Below are positions 8,082-16,612 of a stretch of 62,988 nucleotides of DNA, in pieces. Source of the DNA: Treponema sp. (GTDB lineage Bacteria; Spirochaetota; Spirochaetia; Treponematales; Treponemataceae); NCBI GenBank assembly GCA_016294105.1, contig JAEDCN010000011.1, positions 1 to 62,988 on the forward strand, read 5' to 3'. The notes under the pieces were generated by a model. The model saw only the letters and a program-made list of their open reading frames with translations. It was not told the DNA's origin and searched no databases. The position numbers were made by a program, and so were the translations under genes. Position 1 is the first letter of the stretch. Each line of letters begins with the position of its first letter.

Positions 8082-9449
8082 TTAGCGTATTTTTTCCAGG
8101 CTATCTGTGGTAAGGATTTTTCTGATGTTTACCAAAAACAGCAGTGTGGCGATGGTGGCAGAGGTAATGTCGGAAATAGGCTCTGAAAGGTAGATTCCCC
8201 ATGGCCCAAAGAATTTAGGCAGAATGAGAGCCAGGGGAATCAGCAGGATTATTTTTCGTAAGACTGCTATAAATAGCGATACTCGTGCTTGCCCCAAAGC
8301 CATGAAGGTGGGTTGGATTCCCATTTGCAGACCAAAAACCAACATTCCTGTCATAAACAAGGGCAGGTTTTCACCGCATAATTCTATCAATTCTGCTGAA
8401 TTGGTAAAAAGGCTTGCAAAAAATCGGGGAAACAGCATAAAGGAAGCTGCAACAACCACGGAAAAGGCTACACACAGAGAAATCATGGCTCGATAGGTTT
8501 TTCTTACCCGCTGAAAATTTCCCGCTCCGTAGTTGTAGCTGATAATGGGTTGCACTCCTTGGGTAAAGCCACCTAGTGGGGCTGCAAAAAACTGCAACAA
8601 GCTAATCATAATGGTGATGGAGCCTACGTACAGGTCTCCACCGTAGCGTTGCATTCCGCTATTCAATACAATTCCCACCATGCTTTCCGTGGAACGCATC
8701 ATAAAGGGAGACACACCTAGGGCGGCAATGCTTTTGATAACCTTCCAATCTGGTGGTAAATGGCGTAATCGAATTTTAAGCAGGGCTTTTTTCCCTGTCA
8801 GAAACTTCAGTATCCACAGAGCACTGGCCAGCTGAGACAGCACCGTTGCCCAAGCCGCTCCAGCCACTCCCATATCCAGTACAAAGATAAAAATTGGATC
8901 TAAAATAATGTTCAGTAGGGCACCAATGATGACAGAAATCATGGCTGTCTTTGCCGCCCCCTGATTGATGATGTAGGGATTCAGGCCCAAAGAAAATTGG
9001 ACAAACAGGGTTCCTATCAAATAGATGGAAATATAGGTTTTTCCGTAGGAAATGGTGGTGTGGCTGGCTCCCAAACGAAACAGCAGTGGCTCCATCAGCA
9101 GGTAGAAAATCGCCATCAGCATCAGGCTAAAGCACACCAGCATGGAAACTCCATTGCCAAGAATCTGTTCGGCTCGATTCTTGTCTCCCTTGCCCAGCCA
9201 AATTGCAGAAAGTGGGGCACCACCAGCTCCCACAAAGGCAGAAAATGCCGCCACAAAGATTATGATAGGAAAGGTCACACCAACACCGGTTAGGGCGTGG
9301 GCAGAAGCATTGGGAATATGTCCAATGTAGATGCGATCCACCACGTTGTACAAAATATTGATAAGCTGGGCAATTACCGAGGGAATTGCCATCTTTACCA
9401 TGAGCTTGCCAATAGGCTTGCTTTCCAATTCATCATCTTTGAGAGCCAT
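8082..9449 (-). CDS. MATE-family multidrug/cation exporter
   Basis: Twelve-helix exporter of 455 residues in the multidrug and toxic compound extrusion family, using Na+ or H+ gradients. N-terminal features (P-S-V-I-A-Q-L-I-N-I-L-Y-N-V-V-D-R-I-Y-I-G run, residues 19-39), the internal two-fold organisation and the G-x-x-Q-G-V-Q-P segment of the second half are typical. It is convergent with the rhomboid gene (17 nt apart) and divergent from nothing on its left. The start is preceded by TGgTATACT ending 7 nt upstream and no Shine-Dalgarno sequence, so it is probably leaderless. Substrate is unknown. Confidence 0.9.
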   Translation of the reverse strand: MALKDDELESKPIGKLMVKMAIPSVIAQLINILYNVVDRIYIGHIPNASAHALTGVGVTFPIIIFVAAFSAFVGAGGAPLSAIWLGKGDKNRAEQILGNGVSMLVCFSLMLMAIFYLLMEPLLFRLGASHTTISYGKTYISIYLIGTLFVQFSLGLNPYIINQGAAKTAMISVIIGALLNIILDPIFIFVLDMGVAGAAWATVLSQLASALWILKFLTGKKALLKIRLRHLPPDWKVIKSIAALGVSPFMMRSTESMVGIVLNSGMQRYGGDLYVGSITIMISLLQFFAAPLGGFTQGVQPIISYNYGAGNFQRVRKTYRAMISLCVAFSVVVAASFMLFPRFFASLFTNSAELIELCGENLPLFMTGMLVFGLQMGIQPTFMALGQARVSLFIAVLRKIILLIPLALILPKFFGPWGIYLSEPISDITSATIATLLFLVNIRKILTTDSLEKIR

Positions 9450-9456
9450 ATATGCA

Positions 9457-9465
9457 AGTATACCA
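9457..9465 (-). promoter_or_regulatory. leaderless-type promoter of the MATE gene
   Basis: Read on the minus strand: extended -10 TGgTATACT (hexamer 9462 to 9457), then 7 nt to the ATG at 9449. No Shine-Dalgarno sequence. Confidence 0.6.
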
Positions 9466-9482
9466 GTTTTATGCTGTAACTG

Positions 9483-10235
9483 CTACAGGGGCTTTTTCTG
9501 GCTTAAATAATCCTGTCCCACCTGCTCCTGTTCCCAGCTACAGACAATCTTGTAGCCCAGACCAGAAAAAAGTACCTCGCACAGCAATTCCCACACCGCT
9601 TGAATCAGGGCACAGACAATAACTTGAGTCCAGGTCCAGCCAAAGAAGATTTTTGACACGGCGGTGGTGAAAATCAGGTTGTCCACCAGCTGGGCTAGGG
9701 CAGTGGAAACGTAGGAGCGCAGAGCAAAGGCTTTGAATCCTGCAAGCTTGGTGGTGGTGCCAATCCAGCTGTTAAGGCCAGCGTTCACCAAAGAAGAAAT
9801 GAGAAAGGCCAAGGATGAACCTAGTACCACATACCAGGAACCGCCAAAGGTGGCATTCAAGGCGATGTTCACTTCTTCCAGTCCACTGTCGTAAAAGGAG
9901 CCCCACATTCCCGGAGCCAATGACAGTAAGGCAAAGGAAAGGCACACTCCCAGGTTGATGACCAAGGCCAAAACTGAAACCTTTAGCGAAGCCTTACCAC
10001 CCCATCGCTTGCAGATTACATCCATGCACAGGAACATAATCCAGCTAAAAACGGTACCACAATCCAGCGCCACATACTTGTAGTTGATTAATTCCTTGTT
10101 TGCCATGAGGTTGGCACAAACAACAGAAAGCACAAAGAGGGTGATGGTGAGGGAAGGAATACTCCGCATCAAAAGCTTAAAGTCAGCATATTCCCGTCTC
10201 ATCCACATAAAGGATTTTGAAAGAAATTTTTCCAT
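9483..10235 (-). CDS. queuosine precursor transporter-type protein (VUT/YhhQ family)
   Basis: A 250-residue membrane protein with about six transmembrane helices and the features of the vitamin-uptake-like VUT family (PF02592): NLMANKELINYKYVALDCGT near residues 42-61, VNAGLNSWIG, and the conserved RSYVSTALAQLVDNLIFT segment near 173-190. Characterised members import queuosine precursors (preQ0/preQ1 or queuine). A strong AAGGAGG lies 4 nt before the ATG. The 5' leader holds an inverted repeat (see 10265-10299). It ends 34 nt from the MATE start, reading the same way. The substrate is inferred from family only. Confidence 0.8.
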   Translation of the reverse strand: MEKFLSKSFMWMRREYADFKLLMRSIPSLTITLFVLSVVCANLMANKELINYKYVALDCGTVFSWIMFLCMDVICKRWGGKASLKVSVLALVINLGVCLSFALLSLAPGMWGSFYDSGLEEVNIALNATFGGSWYVVLGSSLAFLISSLVNAGLNSWIGTTTKLAGFKAFALRSYVSTALAQLVDNLIFTTAVSKIFFGWTWTQVIVCALIQAVWELLCEVLFSGLGYKIVCSWEQEQVGQDYLSQKKPL

Positions 10236-10264
10236 AGCTCCTCCTTAAGGATTTTAATTTCTTA

Positions 10265-10299
10265 TGCGCAGGAGTTTTTGAGGAATCATAAACTGCGCA
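10265..10299 (-). promoter_or_regulatory. hairpin in the leader of the queuosine-type transporter gene
   Basis: Arms TGCGCAG and CTGCGCA enclose about 21 nt, about 30 nt upstream of the start codon. The arm nearest the gene is preceded by ACTCCT, which could pair with the AGGAGG of the ribosome binding site, so a translational switch is conceivable. It does not match the preQ1-I consensus I know; function is unassigned. Confidence 0.4.
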
Positions 10300-10402
10300 G
10301 CAAGGAGAATATAAGGTTCCCCTAAATATGTCAAGTTCCTCCACCATACACTCTTATTTTGATTTTTGATGCACTTCTTGTTCACTACTATTGAAGTTTT
10401 TC

Positions 10403-10431
10403 TTGACTTATTCGATAATAATTTATAGAAT
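10403..10431 (+). promoter_or_regulatory. sigma70-type promoter of the sensory hydrogenase operon
   Basis: TTGACT (10403-10408), 17-nt spacer, TAGAAT (10426-10431), then a leader with GAGAGG before ATG 10450. Confidence 0.7.
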
Positions 10432-10449
10432 ATTCGAGAGGATTTTAGT

Positions 10450-10695
10450 ATGATTACGGTTACAATTTGTATGGGAAGCTCTTGCTTCAGTCGTGGTAAT
10501 GCAGGAACTGCAGAGGCTATTCAGCGTTACGTTGCTGAAAATGGTTTGCAGGATAAGGTTGCCGTTCGTGGTTGTCTCTGTGAAGGTGAATGCAAGAATG
10601 GCCCTAATATCCGTGTTAACGACACCTTGTATGAAAATGTATCTCCCGACATGGCGGTAGACATTATCAGTCGTCAGTTGGAGGCCCAAACATGA
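10450..10695 (+). CDS. thioredoxin-like [2Fe-2S] ferredoxin protein
   Basis: An 81-residue protein of the thioredoxin-fold [2Fe-2S] ferredoxin family (NuoE/HydC C-terminal-like). Cysteines C7, C12, C44 and C48 (with an extra C42) fit the C-x4-C ... C-x3-C ligand pattern. It probably passes electrons to or from the hydrogenase-like protein encoded directly downstream, whose ATG overlaps its stop (ATGA at 10692). It opens an operon with the hydS-like and phosphatase genes. Confidence 0.82.
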   Translation: MITVTICMGSSCFSRGNAGTAEAIQRYVAENGLQDKVAVRGCLCEGECKNGPNIRVNDTLYENVSPDMAVDIISRQLEAQT

Positions 10696-12446
10696 CCTTG
10701 CAGCCTCCTATTCATACAGAACCTACTCAATGCCAAGACTGCTACAAATGTATCCGCCATTGTCCAGTAAAGGCAATCCGTGTAGAAAACAACCACGCAA
10801 AGATTATTCCTGAGCTTTGTGTGTATTGCGGACAATGTGTTATTGACTGTCCTCCCCACGCCAAGCAAACACGAGGTGATGGACAGTGGGCACGCCACCT
10901 TTTGGCTACAAAAAAACAGGTTTATGTTTCTTTGGCTCCCTCCTTTGTATCTGAATTCTCCGATTACACTCCACAACAGCTGATTGCTGCCATCAAACGC
11001 CTTGGCTTTGCTGGTGTGTCAGAAACTGCTCTGGGTGCAGACTTTGTTTCCGCCCAGTTGGCAAAGGATTTGGCTCAGGCTGTGGAAAATCCCCAGGGAC
11101 AAAAGCTCTTTCTTTCCTCCGCCTGTCCTGCGGTAGTGGAATACATCAAGCTGTATCAGCCTGAGCTTGCTCCCTGCATTACAGACCGTGCTTCTCCCTT
11201 GTTGGCTCATGCCCGCTATCTGCGCAAGGTATACGGCAATGACATTGGCTTGGTTTTTGTGGGGCCTTGTATTGCAAAGAAACGTGAGGCCGACGCTTGG
11301 GACGAAATCGATGTGGCTCTTACCTTTCAGGAGCTACGGGAATGGATTGAAGAAGAAGGCTTACGGCCAGATACAGTAATACCTGTGGGGCAAGAAAATC
11401 AGCAGGAATTTGTGCCTCGTCGGGCTGCAAAGGGTGTTTTGTATCCCATTGACGGAGGAATGATTGCCACCTACAAAAAATATGACCGTCTTGGAAAGGT
11501 TCGTTCCATGGCAATTTCTGGACTTGGGGAAGTACAGCGTGCCTTGGAGGGCTTTGACCCAGAGAATCTCACGGCTCCCGTGTTTATGGAGCTTTTGGCC
11601 TGCCATGGGGGCTGTGTCAACGGGCCTGGAACCTCTGTTCATTCTCCTGGTGCCCTGAAGCGGGTTTTGGTGGAAGAATATGCCCAGAATGTGGACGCAG
11701 TACTGGATGAAGCAACTGTAGCCAGGGCTCCTGTCATGGAGGGCACTCTGCCAGTTTCCGGTAGCGCAAACAAGGTGTATAGCGAGGAAGACATTAGAGC
11801 AGCCCTTCGTTCCGTAGGTAAATATTCCCTGGAGGACGAAGTGAACTGTGCCAGCTGTGGTTACGATACCTGTCGTTCCTTTGCAAGAGCTGTTTTGGAG
11901 GATCGAGCAGAAAAAACCATGTGCGTTTCCTACATGAGAAAGCTGGCTCAGAAAAAGGCCAACGGTCTTATTCAGGCTATTCCCAGCGGTGTTGTCATCG
12001 TAGACAAGAACCTACAGATTGTGGAATGTAACCTGAACTTTGCCCGCCTTATGGGAAGCGACGTGGTGGACATGTATCAGCTGAAGCCGGGCTTGGAGGG
12101 TGCGGACTTAACCCGCCTTACCTTTGCCGCCAAGCTTTTTGCCGATGTGCTGAGTCGTAGTGGCCCTGATGTTATTGAGCGAGACGTGCGAGAAGGAAAG
12201 AAAATCTTCCACGTAACGGTTTTCGAAATTGAGCGGGAAGAAATTGTCGCTGGTGTTCTTGAGGATATTACTGTTCCCAAAAACCAGCGGGAAAGAACTA
12301 TTACCCAGGCACAAAAGGTTATTGAAAAGAACCTTTCCGTAGTACAGAAAATCGCTTTCTTGTTGGGAGAAAATGCTGCGGAAACTGAATCCATGCTGAA
12401 TTCCATCATCGAATCCTACAGTGATGGGGAGGAGGATTCTCGGTGA
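10692..12446 (+). CDS. hydS: sensory [FeFe]-hydrogenase with PAS domain (HydS, group C-like)
   Basis: A 584-residue cytoplasmic protein. Order of parts: two [4Fe-4S] sets (C14, C17, C20, C24; C43, C46, C49, C53), an H-cluster domain (motifs SSACP with C145, GPCIAKKRE with C193, ELLACHGGCVNGPG with C304 and C308), a further [4Fe-4S] domain (C386, C389, C394, C411) and a C-terminal PAS domain (about 427-530). In catalytic enzymes the first motif is TSCCP; here the proton-relay cysteine is replaced by Ala144, the pattern known for sensory HydS proteins. The overlapping phosphatase gene suggests the phosphatase-linked subgroup. It probably senses H2 or redox state rather than turning over H2 fast. 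Output direction is inferred. Confidence 0.88.
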   Translation: MTLQPPIHTEPTQCQDCYKCIRHCPVKAIRVENNHAKIIPELCVYCGQCVIDCPPHAKQTRGDGQWARHLLATKKQVYVSLAPSFVSEFSDYTPQQLIAAIKRLGFAGVSETALGADFVSAQLAKDLAQAVENPQGQKLFLSSACPAVVEYIKLYQPELAPCITDRASPLLAHARYLRKVYGNDIGLVFVGPCIAKKREADAWDEIDVALTFQELREWIEEEGLRPDTVIPVGQENQQEFVPRRAAKGVLYPIDGGMIATYKKYDRLGKVRSMAISGLGEVQRALEGFDPENLTAPVFMELLACHGGCVNGPGTSVHSPGALKRVLVEEYAQNVDAVLDEATVARAPVMEGTLPVSGSANKVYSEEDIRAALRSVGKYSLEDEVNCASCGYDTCRSFARAVLEDRAEKTMCVSYMRKLAQKKANGLIQAIPSGVVIVDKNLQIVECNLNFARLMGSDVVDMYQLKPGLEGADLTRLTFAAKLFADVLSRSGPDVIERDVREGKKIFHVTVFEIEREEIVAGVLEDITVPKNQRERTITQAQKVIEKNLSVVQKIAFLLGENAAETESMLNSIIESYSDGEEDSR

Positions 12447-13687
12447 CACCCTTCGATAACCAGCAGGCTCCCAATGATAAGCCTCCTCTGGAAAAGGAAA
12501 CTTTTGTGGAGGTTGGATATTACCAGCTCTGCAAACATAATCAGCGGGCAGAAGGTGACGTTTTTCTGTCCCAAAAAAATCCCAGCGACGGGCGTGTTAT
12601 TACCACCCTGTCTGACGGCTTGGGCTCTGGAATCAAGGCTGGTGTGTTGGCCACATTAACTGCCACCATGGCCACCAAGTTCATTGCCAACGACATATCC
12701 ATTCGGCGGGCGGCAGAAATCATTATGAATACCCTGCCTGTTTGTAAGGACAGAGGTATTAGCTATGCCACCTTCACCTTGGTGGACATTGAACCAGATG
12801 CTACGGTGCGTATTATGGAATACGACAATCCGCCCTATGTTCTGGTGCGACAGGAAACGGTAATTGACCCTATCAAGGACATTACTCCTATCCAGCGAAA
12901 GGACAAGACCACTGCCCCTAAACGTGAGGCTTTGTTGCAGTATTCCCGCTACGAAGCCCGCCCTGGAGACCGATTGATTTTCTTCTCCGACGGTGTAACT
13001 CAGTCTGGAATGGGTAGTCCTTGCCATCCTTTTGGTTGGGGCAGCAGTAACGTACAGGATTTTATTCTGGAAGAAATCAAGGGAAACCCTCTTATCAGTG
13101 CCCGTGAGTTGGCTCGCCGGGTAGTGCAAGAGGCAAGTCTCCACGACGGATACAAGCCCAAGGACGACATCACCTGTGGCGTCATCTACTTCCGAAATCC
13201 TCGTGATCTGCTGATTATTACTGGACCTCCGCTGCACAAGGAGCGGGATGTGGAATTAGCCACCCTCTTTAACCTCTTTGATGGCAACAAGATCATTTGC
13301 GGTGGAACTACCGCCAACATCCTTTCCAGAGAGCTGAATCGGCCTATTACCGTGAACCTAAAGGACTTTGATCCCAAGGTTCCTCCCTGCTCACAGATGG
13401 AAGGAGCAACCATGGTAACAGAGGGAATCATTACCATGGGTGCTGTGTCGGAGATGCTGGAAAAAGGCGGTGATATAGACAGCCTCAAGCCCAATGCAGC
13501 TACCCGCATGGTGGAACAATTTTTGAACTGCGATAGAATTTGGTTTGTGGTGGGAACAAAAATCAACGAAGCCCACCAGGACCCAAACATGCCAGTGGAG
13601 TTGGAAATTCGGCGTAACGTGGTAAAAAAGATTGCCTCGTTGCTGCAGGAAAAATACTTGAAGGAAACCCATATTCAATACTTCTAA
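12443..13687 (+). CDS. SpoIIE/PP2C-type serine phosphatase linked to HydS
   Basis: A 414-residue protein starting at GTG 12443, overlapping the hydS-like stop (GTGA). Residues about 20-250 form a SpoIIE-type PP2C domain with metal-binding aspartates in TLSDGLGSG (D58), FFSDGVTQSG (D183) and KDDITCGV (D241/D242). Residues about 255-414 form an extra domain I do not recognise (starts LLIITGPPLHKERD, contains ICGGTTANI). Translational coupling to the H-cluster/PAS protein makes this the likely output of an H2-sensing pair. Its protein target (for example an anti-anti-sigma factor) is not in the window. Confidence 0.85.
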   Translation: MTPFDNQQAPNDKPPLEKETFVEVGYYQLCKHNQRAEGDVFLSQKNPSDGRVITTLSDGLGSGIKAGVLATLTATMATKFIANDISIRRAAEIIMNTLPVCKDRGISYATFTLVDIEPDATVRIMEYDNPPYVLVRQETVIDPIKDITPIQRKDKTTAPKREALLQYSRYEARPGDRLIFFSDGVTQSGMGSPCHPFGWGSSNVQDFILEEIKGNPLISARELARRVVQEASLHDGYKPKDDITCGVIYFRNPRDLLIITGPPLHKERDVELATLFNLFDGNKIICGGTTANILSRELNRPITVNLKDFDPKVPPCSQMEGATMVTEGIITMGAVSEMLEKGGDIDSLKPNAATRMVEQFLNCDRIWFVVGTKINEAHQDPNMPVELEIRRNVVKKIASLLQEKYLKETHIQYF

Positions 13688-13703
13688 TCTGGTACGAATA
13701 GGG

Positions 13704-13709
13704 TATAAT
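13704..13709 (+). promoter_or_regulatory. -10 box before the second ferredoxin/hydrogenase pair
   Basis: GGGTATAAT with hexamer at 13704-13709, about 34 nt before ATG 13743, which has its own TGGAGG. No good -35. It could give the group B hydrogenase pair expression independent of hydS. Confidence 0.45.
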
Positions 13710-13742
13710 AATACTGATCCGAATAATTTATGGAGGAATACA

Positions 13743-13997
13743 ATGAAAAAGATTAAGGTTTCAATCTGTACAGGAACAGCCTGCTTTGTAATGGGTGCTT
13801 CTGAAATCATGTTGCTGGAAGATGAACTCACTCCGGAACTCAAGGAAATTGTTGAGATTGAAGGTGTAACCTGTCTTGAGTTGTGCAAGAATTCTGAGTA
13901 CGGTAAGGCTCCCTTTGTGAAGATCAATGACGAAGTGGTAAGCCAGGCAACATTGCCACTGGTTCTGGAAAAAATCCGCCAGTTAGCCCAGCAGTAA
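13743..13997 (+). CDS. thioredoxin-like [2Fe-2S] ferredoxin protein
   Basis: An 84-residue protein with the same fold type as the product of 10450-10695: C9, C14, C44 and C48 match C-x4-C ... C-x3-C. It lies 43 nt before the group B-like hydrogenase gene and is probably an electron-transfer partner of it. A TGGAGG sequence precedes ATG by 6 nt. Confidence 0.78.
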   Translation: MKKIKVSICTGTACFVMGASEIMLLEDELTPELKEIVEIEGVTCLELCKNSEYGKAPFVKINDEVVSQATLPLVLEKIRQLAQQ

Positions 13998-14040
13998 TTT
14001 TTCGTGATCTTGGCTTTTAGTTTTAGGAAGGAGATTCTAT

Positions 14041-15510
14041 ATGCTTAATATAAATAACCAGGCTGCCCATTTGAAAAGGGAGATCCTTGTCCGTATTGCA
14101 AAGCTACAGTTGGAAGGAAAGCTGGAGGAAGGTGTTCACTACATTCCTCGTGAAATGGCTCCATTGGGAAAGGAGCCCATGTATTGCTGTATCTACCATG
14201 ACAGAGAAATCTTGCGAATGCGTGTTATGGCTCGTCTTGGTCATAGTGTTGAAGAATACGATGATGAAAAGAAGCTGGCAGAATTTGCAAAAGAGGCTCT
14301 AGAGCGAGAAAAGCCCACCTGGCCCATGCTCACCGTTTTGCACGAAGCCTGTAATGCCTGTGTTAAGGCTCACTACATGGTAACAAATGCCTGTCAGGCC
14401 TGTCTTGCCCGTCCTTGTATGACAAACTGTGGCAAGCACTGCATTGAAATCAAAAATGGACGTGCTCACATTGACGAAGAATCCTGTGTAAACTGCGGTC
14501 TTTGTATGCAGAACTGTCCCTATCACGCCATCATCAAGATTCCTGTTCCATGTGAAGAATCCTGCCCAGTTGGTGCAATCACCAAGGATGAAACTGGAAA
14601 GGAACAGATTGACTATCACAAGTGTATTTTCTGCGGAAACTGCATGAGGGAATGTCCCTTTGGTGCCATGATGGACAAGAGTCAGCTGGTAGACGTTATC
14701 AAGCACATCATGAACGGCCGAAAGGTTGTTGCCATGTATGCTCCTGCCGTTGCCGCTCAGTTTAGAGTTGCTCCCGGTCAGTTGGAAGGTGCCTTGAAGG
14801 AATTGGGATTTGCCCGTGTTTGGGAAGTTGCCATTGGTGCAGACATTACCTCCGACAATGAGGCCAAGGAATTTGAAGAGCGTATGGAAGCTGGTCACAA
14901 GATGATGACCACCTCCTGCTGTCCTGCTTATGTACGAGCCGTTCGTCGCCACGTTCCCGAGCTGGAATCCTGCATTTCTGAAACCCATACACCCATGCAT
15001 TATACCGCAGAGTTGGCTCGTAAGGCTGACCCAGATGCTGTGACTGTATTCATTGGGCCTTGTCTTGCAAAGCGACGGGAAGGAATGGACGATGAGTTCG
15101 TAGACTATGTTCTTTCTGTTGAAGATATCGGTGCCTTCTTGATTGCCAAGGATGTGGATGTGGCTAAGGTTGCCGCCGCACCTGATGCAACAGTTCCCAG
15201 TGCTTCTGGTAGAGGCTTTGCTGCTAGTGGTGGTGTTGCAGAAGCTGTACGTATCCGTCTCAAGCATCCAGAAAAACTGCGGGCAGCAGTTATCAATGGA
15301 CTTACTGGCAACGGAATGAAGCAGTTGGCTAATTTCGGTAAGATGAACGCAGGAACCCTTCCGTACACCGATCAAAGCCCCAACCTAGTTGAAGTTATGG
15401 CTTGTGAAGGCGGTTGTATTGCAGGTCCTTCTGTAATCACCAACCCCAAGGTAGCCAGCATTCAGCTGAAAAAATACGTGGAAGCTGGTCTTGCAGACCC
15501 AAAAAACTAA
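14041..15510 (+). CDS. [FeFe]-hydrogenase, group B-like, ferredoxin-type
   Basis: A 489-residue monomeric [FeFe]-hydrogenase. An N-terminal region unlike group A enzymes carries extra cysteines (C104, C107, C118, C121, C126, C130, C134), followed by [4Fe-4S] sets around C149-C159 and C195-C205 with C171/C175 between. The H-cluster motifs are TSCCPAYV (C293, C294), IGPCLAKRREG and EVMACEGGCIAGPS. Both cysteines of TSCCP are kept, so it should be catalytic. Group B enzymes are thought to couple H2 to ferredoxin in anaerobes, but few are characterised. AAGGAG precedes ATG by 8 nt. Confidence 0.87.
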   Translation: MLNINNQAAHLKREILVRIAKLQLEGKLEEGVHYIPREMAPLGKEPMYCCIYHDREILRMRVMARLGHSVEEYDDEKKLAEFAKEALEREKPTWPMLTVLHEACNACVKAHYMVTNACQACLARPCMTNCGKHCIEIKNGRAHIDEESCVNCGLCMQNCPYHAIIKIPVPCEESCPVGAITKDETGKEQIDYHKCIFCGNCMRECPFGAMMDKSQLVDVIKHIMNGRKVVAMYAPAVAAQFRVAPGQLEGALKELGFARVWEVAIGADITSDNEAKEFEERMEAGHKMMTTSCCPAYVRAVRRHVPELESCISETHTPMHYTAELARKADPDAVTVFIGPCLAKRREGMDDEFVDYVLSVEDIGAFLIAKDVDVAKVAAAPDATVPSASGRGFAASGGVAEAVRIRLKHPEKLRAAVINGLTGNGMKQLANFGKMNAGTLPYTDQSPNLVEVMACEGGCIAGPSVITNPKVASIQLKKYVEAGLADPKN

Positions 15511-15552
15511 AACATAATTCACTTCTTACCATAGTAGTATGAATGGATGAGC

Positions 15553-15594
15553 AGGTCGGGTGTGGTTCTTTCCATATCCGACCTCTTTTACTTT
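15553..15594 (+). terminator. rho-independent terminator after the group B hydrogenase
   Basis: A 13-bp stem (AGGTCGGGTGTGG with CCATATCCGACCT, two G-U pairs) and loop TTCTTT is followed by TTTTACTTTT. The T-rich tail overlaps the -35 region of the next gene. Confidence 0.75.
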
Positions 15595-15614
15595 TACTGG
15601 AGCTATGGTATACT
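15586..15614 (+). promoter_or_regulatory. leaderless-type promoter of the HAD gene
   Basis: TTTTAC (15586-15591), 17 nt, extended -10 TGgTATACT (hexamer 15609-15614), 6 nt, then GTG 15621. No Shine-Dalgarno sequence. Confidence 0.6.
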
Positions 15615-15620
15615 GACCAC

Positions 15621-16481
15621 GTGAATACATCTCTATTTACCGCCAATAATAAGCTCCCTACAGGCAAGCTTCCTGCAAAAATCATGGCCATTGACCTAGA
15701 TGATACCCTTTTGCGGGAGGATTTGACCATTTCAGATTACACCATCAAAACTCTACAAAAGGCCACCGCCGCTGGTATCTATGTTACCCTTTGTTCTGGC
15801 CGCACCGACAATGCAATTTTGCCCTTTGTTCGCCAATTGGAAATTGCAGGCTTGGAGCAGGGCCGTTTTATCATAGCACAAAATGGAGCGGTAATTTACG
15901 ACCTGCACCTACGTCGGGAAATCCTGTATCGCACTGTGGATGTAGATGTTTTGTTAGAAGCTAACGAAATAGCTGCTAGTTATGGTTTGTTTCCAGAGGT
16001 GTACAATCCCACCACTATCTTCACTACCCGGGACAATAGGTGGACTCAGGTGGACGTGGGGCTTACGGGCCTCCAGATGGAAGTGGTGCCTGACTTTCCT
16101 GCACTGCTGAGAAAAGGCCACCCCAAAATGGTTATTCCCGGTGAACCAGAGGTTTTGCTTCGGCTCCAAGACGAGCTGCGTGAAAAAATCGGTTCTCGTT
16201 GCGTCATCTTTATCAGCAAGCCTTATTTCTTAGAAATTATGCCCTATAACTGTGGCAAGGGAGAGGCTCTGCAATGGCTTTGTCAGCGTTTGGCCATTCC
16301 CAATGAACAAGCTATGTCCTTTGGAGACAGCATGAACGACGAGTCCATGATTCGGCTAGCTGGATTAAGCGTCTCTATGATAAACGGACTAGATGTCATC
16401 AAGGATCAGGCTCGCTACGTAACTGAATTCTCCAACAACGAAGACGGCCTTGCCCGCTTTGTAGAAAAATACGTTTTGTAG
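15621..16481 (+). CDS. Cof-type HAD-IIB family phosphatase
   Basis: A 286-residue haloacid-dehalogenase-superfamily hydrolase with a C2-type (Cof) cap. Motif I is IDLDDTLL (nucleophile and acid Asp), motif II is TLCSGRT, and motif IV is SFGDSMNDESMI; a motif III lysine lies in the GKGEALQWL region. Such enzymes dephosphorylate small phosphorylated metabolites (sugar phosphates, PLP, FMN); the substrate is not readable here. I chose GTG 15621 because the domain begins about 24 residues later and a -10 box lies 6 nt upstream. Upstream in-frame ATGs lie inside the preceding terminator. Confidence 0.88.
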   Translation: MNTSLFTANNKLPTGKLPAKIMAIDLDDTLLREDLTISDYTIKTLQKATAAGIYVTLCSGRTDNAILPFVRQLEIAGLEQGRFIIAQNGAVIYDLHLRREILYRTVDVDVLLEANEIAASYGLFPEVYNPTTIFTTRDNRWTQVDVGLTGLQMEVVPDFPALLRKGHPKMVIPGEPEVLLRLQDELREKIGSRCVIFISKPYFLEIMPYNCGKGEALQWLCQRLAIPNEQAMSFGDSMNDESMIRLAGLSVSMINGLDVIKDQARYVTEFSNNEDGLARFVEKYVL

Positions 16482-16556
16482 GGGAGCGGTCCGCAACCCG
16501 AGTTCGTTCCATTCTAAAACGATAAAGTTGTAGATGTTATTCATAACGAAGTACTT

Positions 16557-16597
16557 TAAAAAGGCTGCAAAGAAGTTCCTTCGCAGCCTTTCTTGTT
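16557..16597. terminator. bidirectional terminator between the HAD and acyl-CoA synthetase genes
   Basis: AAGGCTGC (16561-16568) pairs with GCAGCCTT (16583-16590), flanked by an A-run on the left and TTTCTTGTTTT on the right. The two genes converge here. Confidence 0.75.
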
Positions 16598-16612
16598 TTC
16601 AGCAAGAAAACC

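Noticed and set aside
10236..10300. Classical preQ1-I riboswitch before the queuosine-type transporter
   Set aside because: The stem, C-rich loop and A-rich tail consensus is not met; recorded as an unassigned leader hairpin only.
14299..15375. A 358-codon minus-strand frame inside the group B hydrogenase gene
   Set aside because: Shadow of a well-supported gene; the translation shows no motif.
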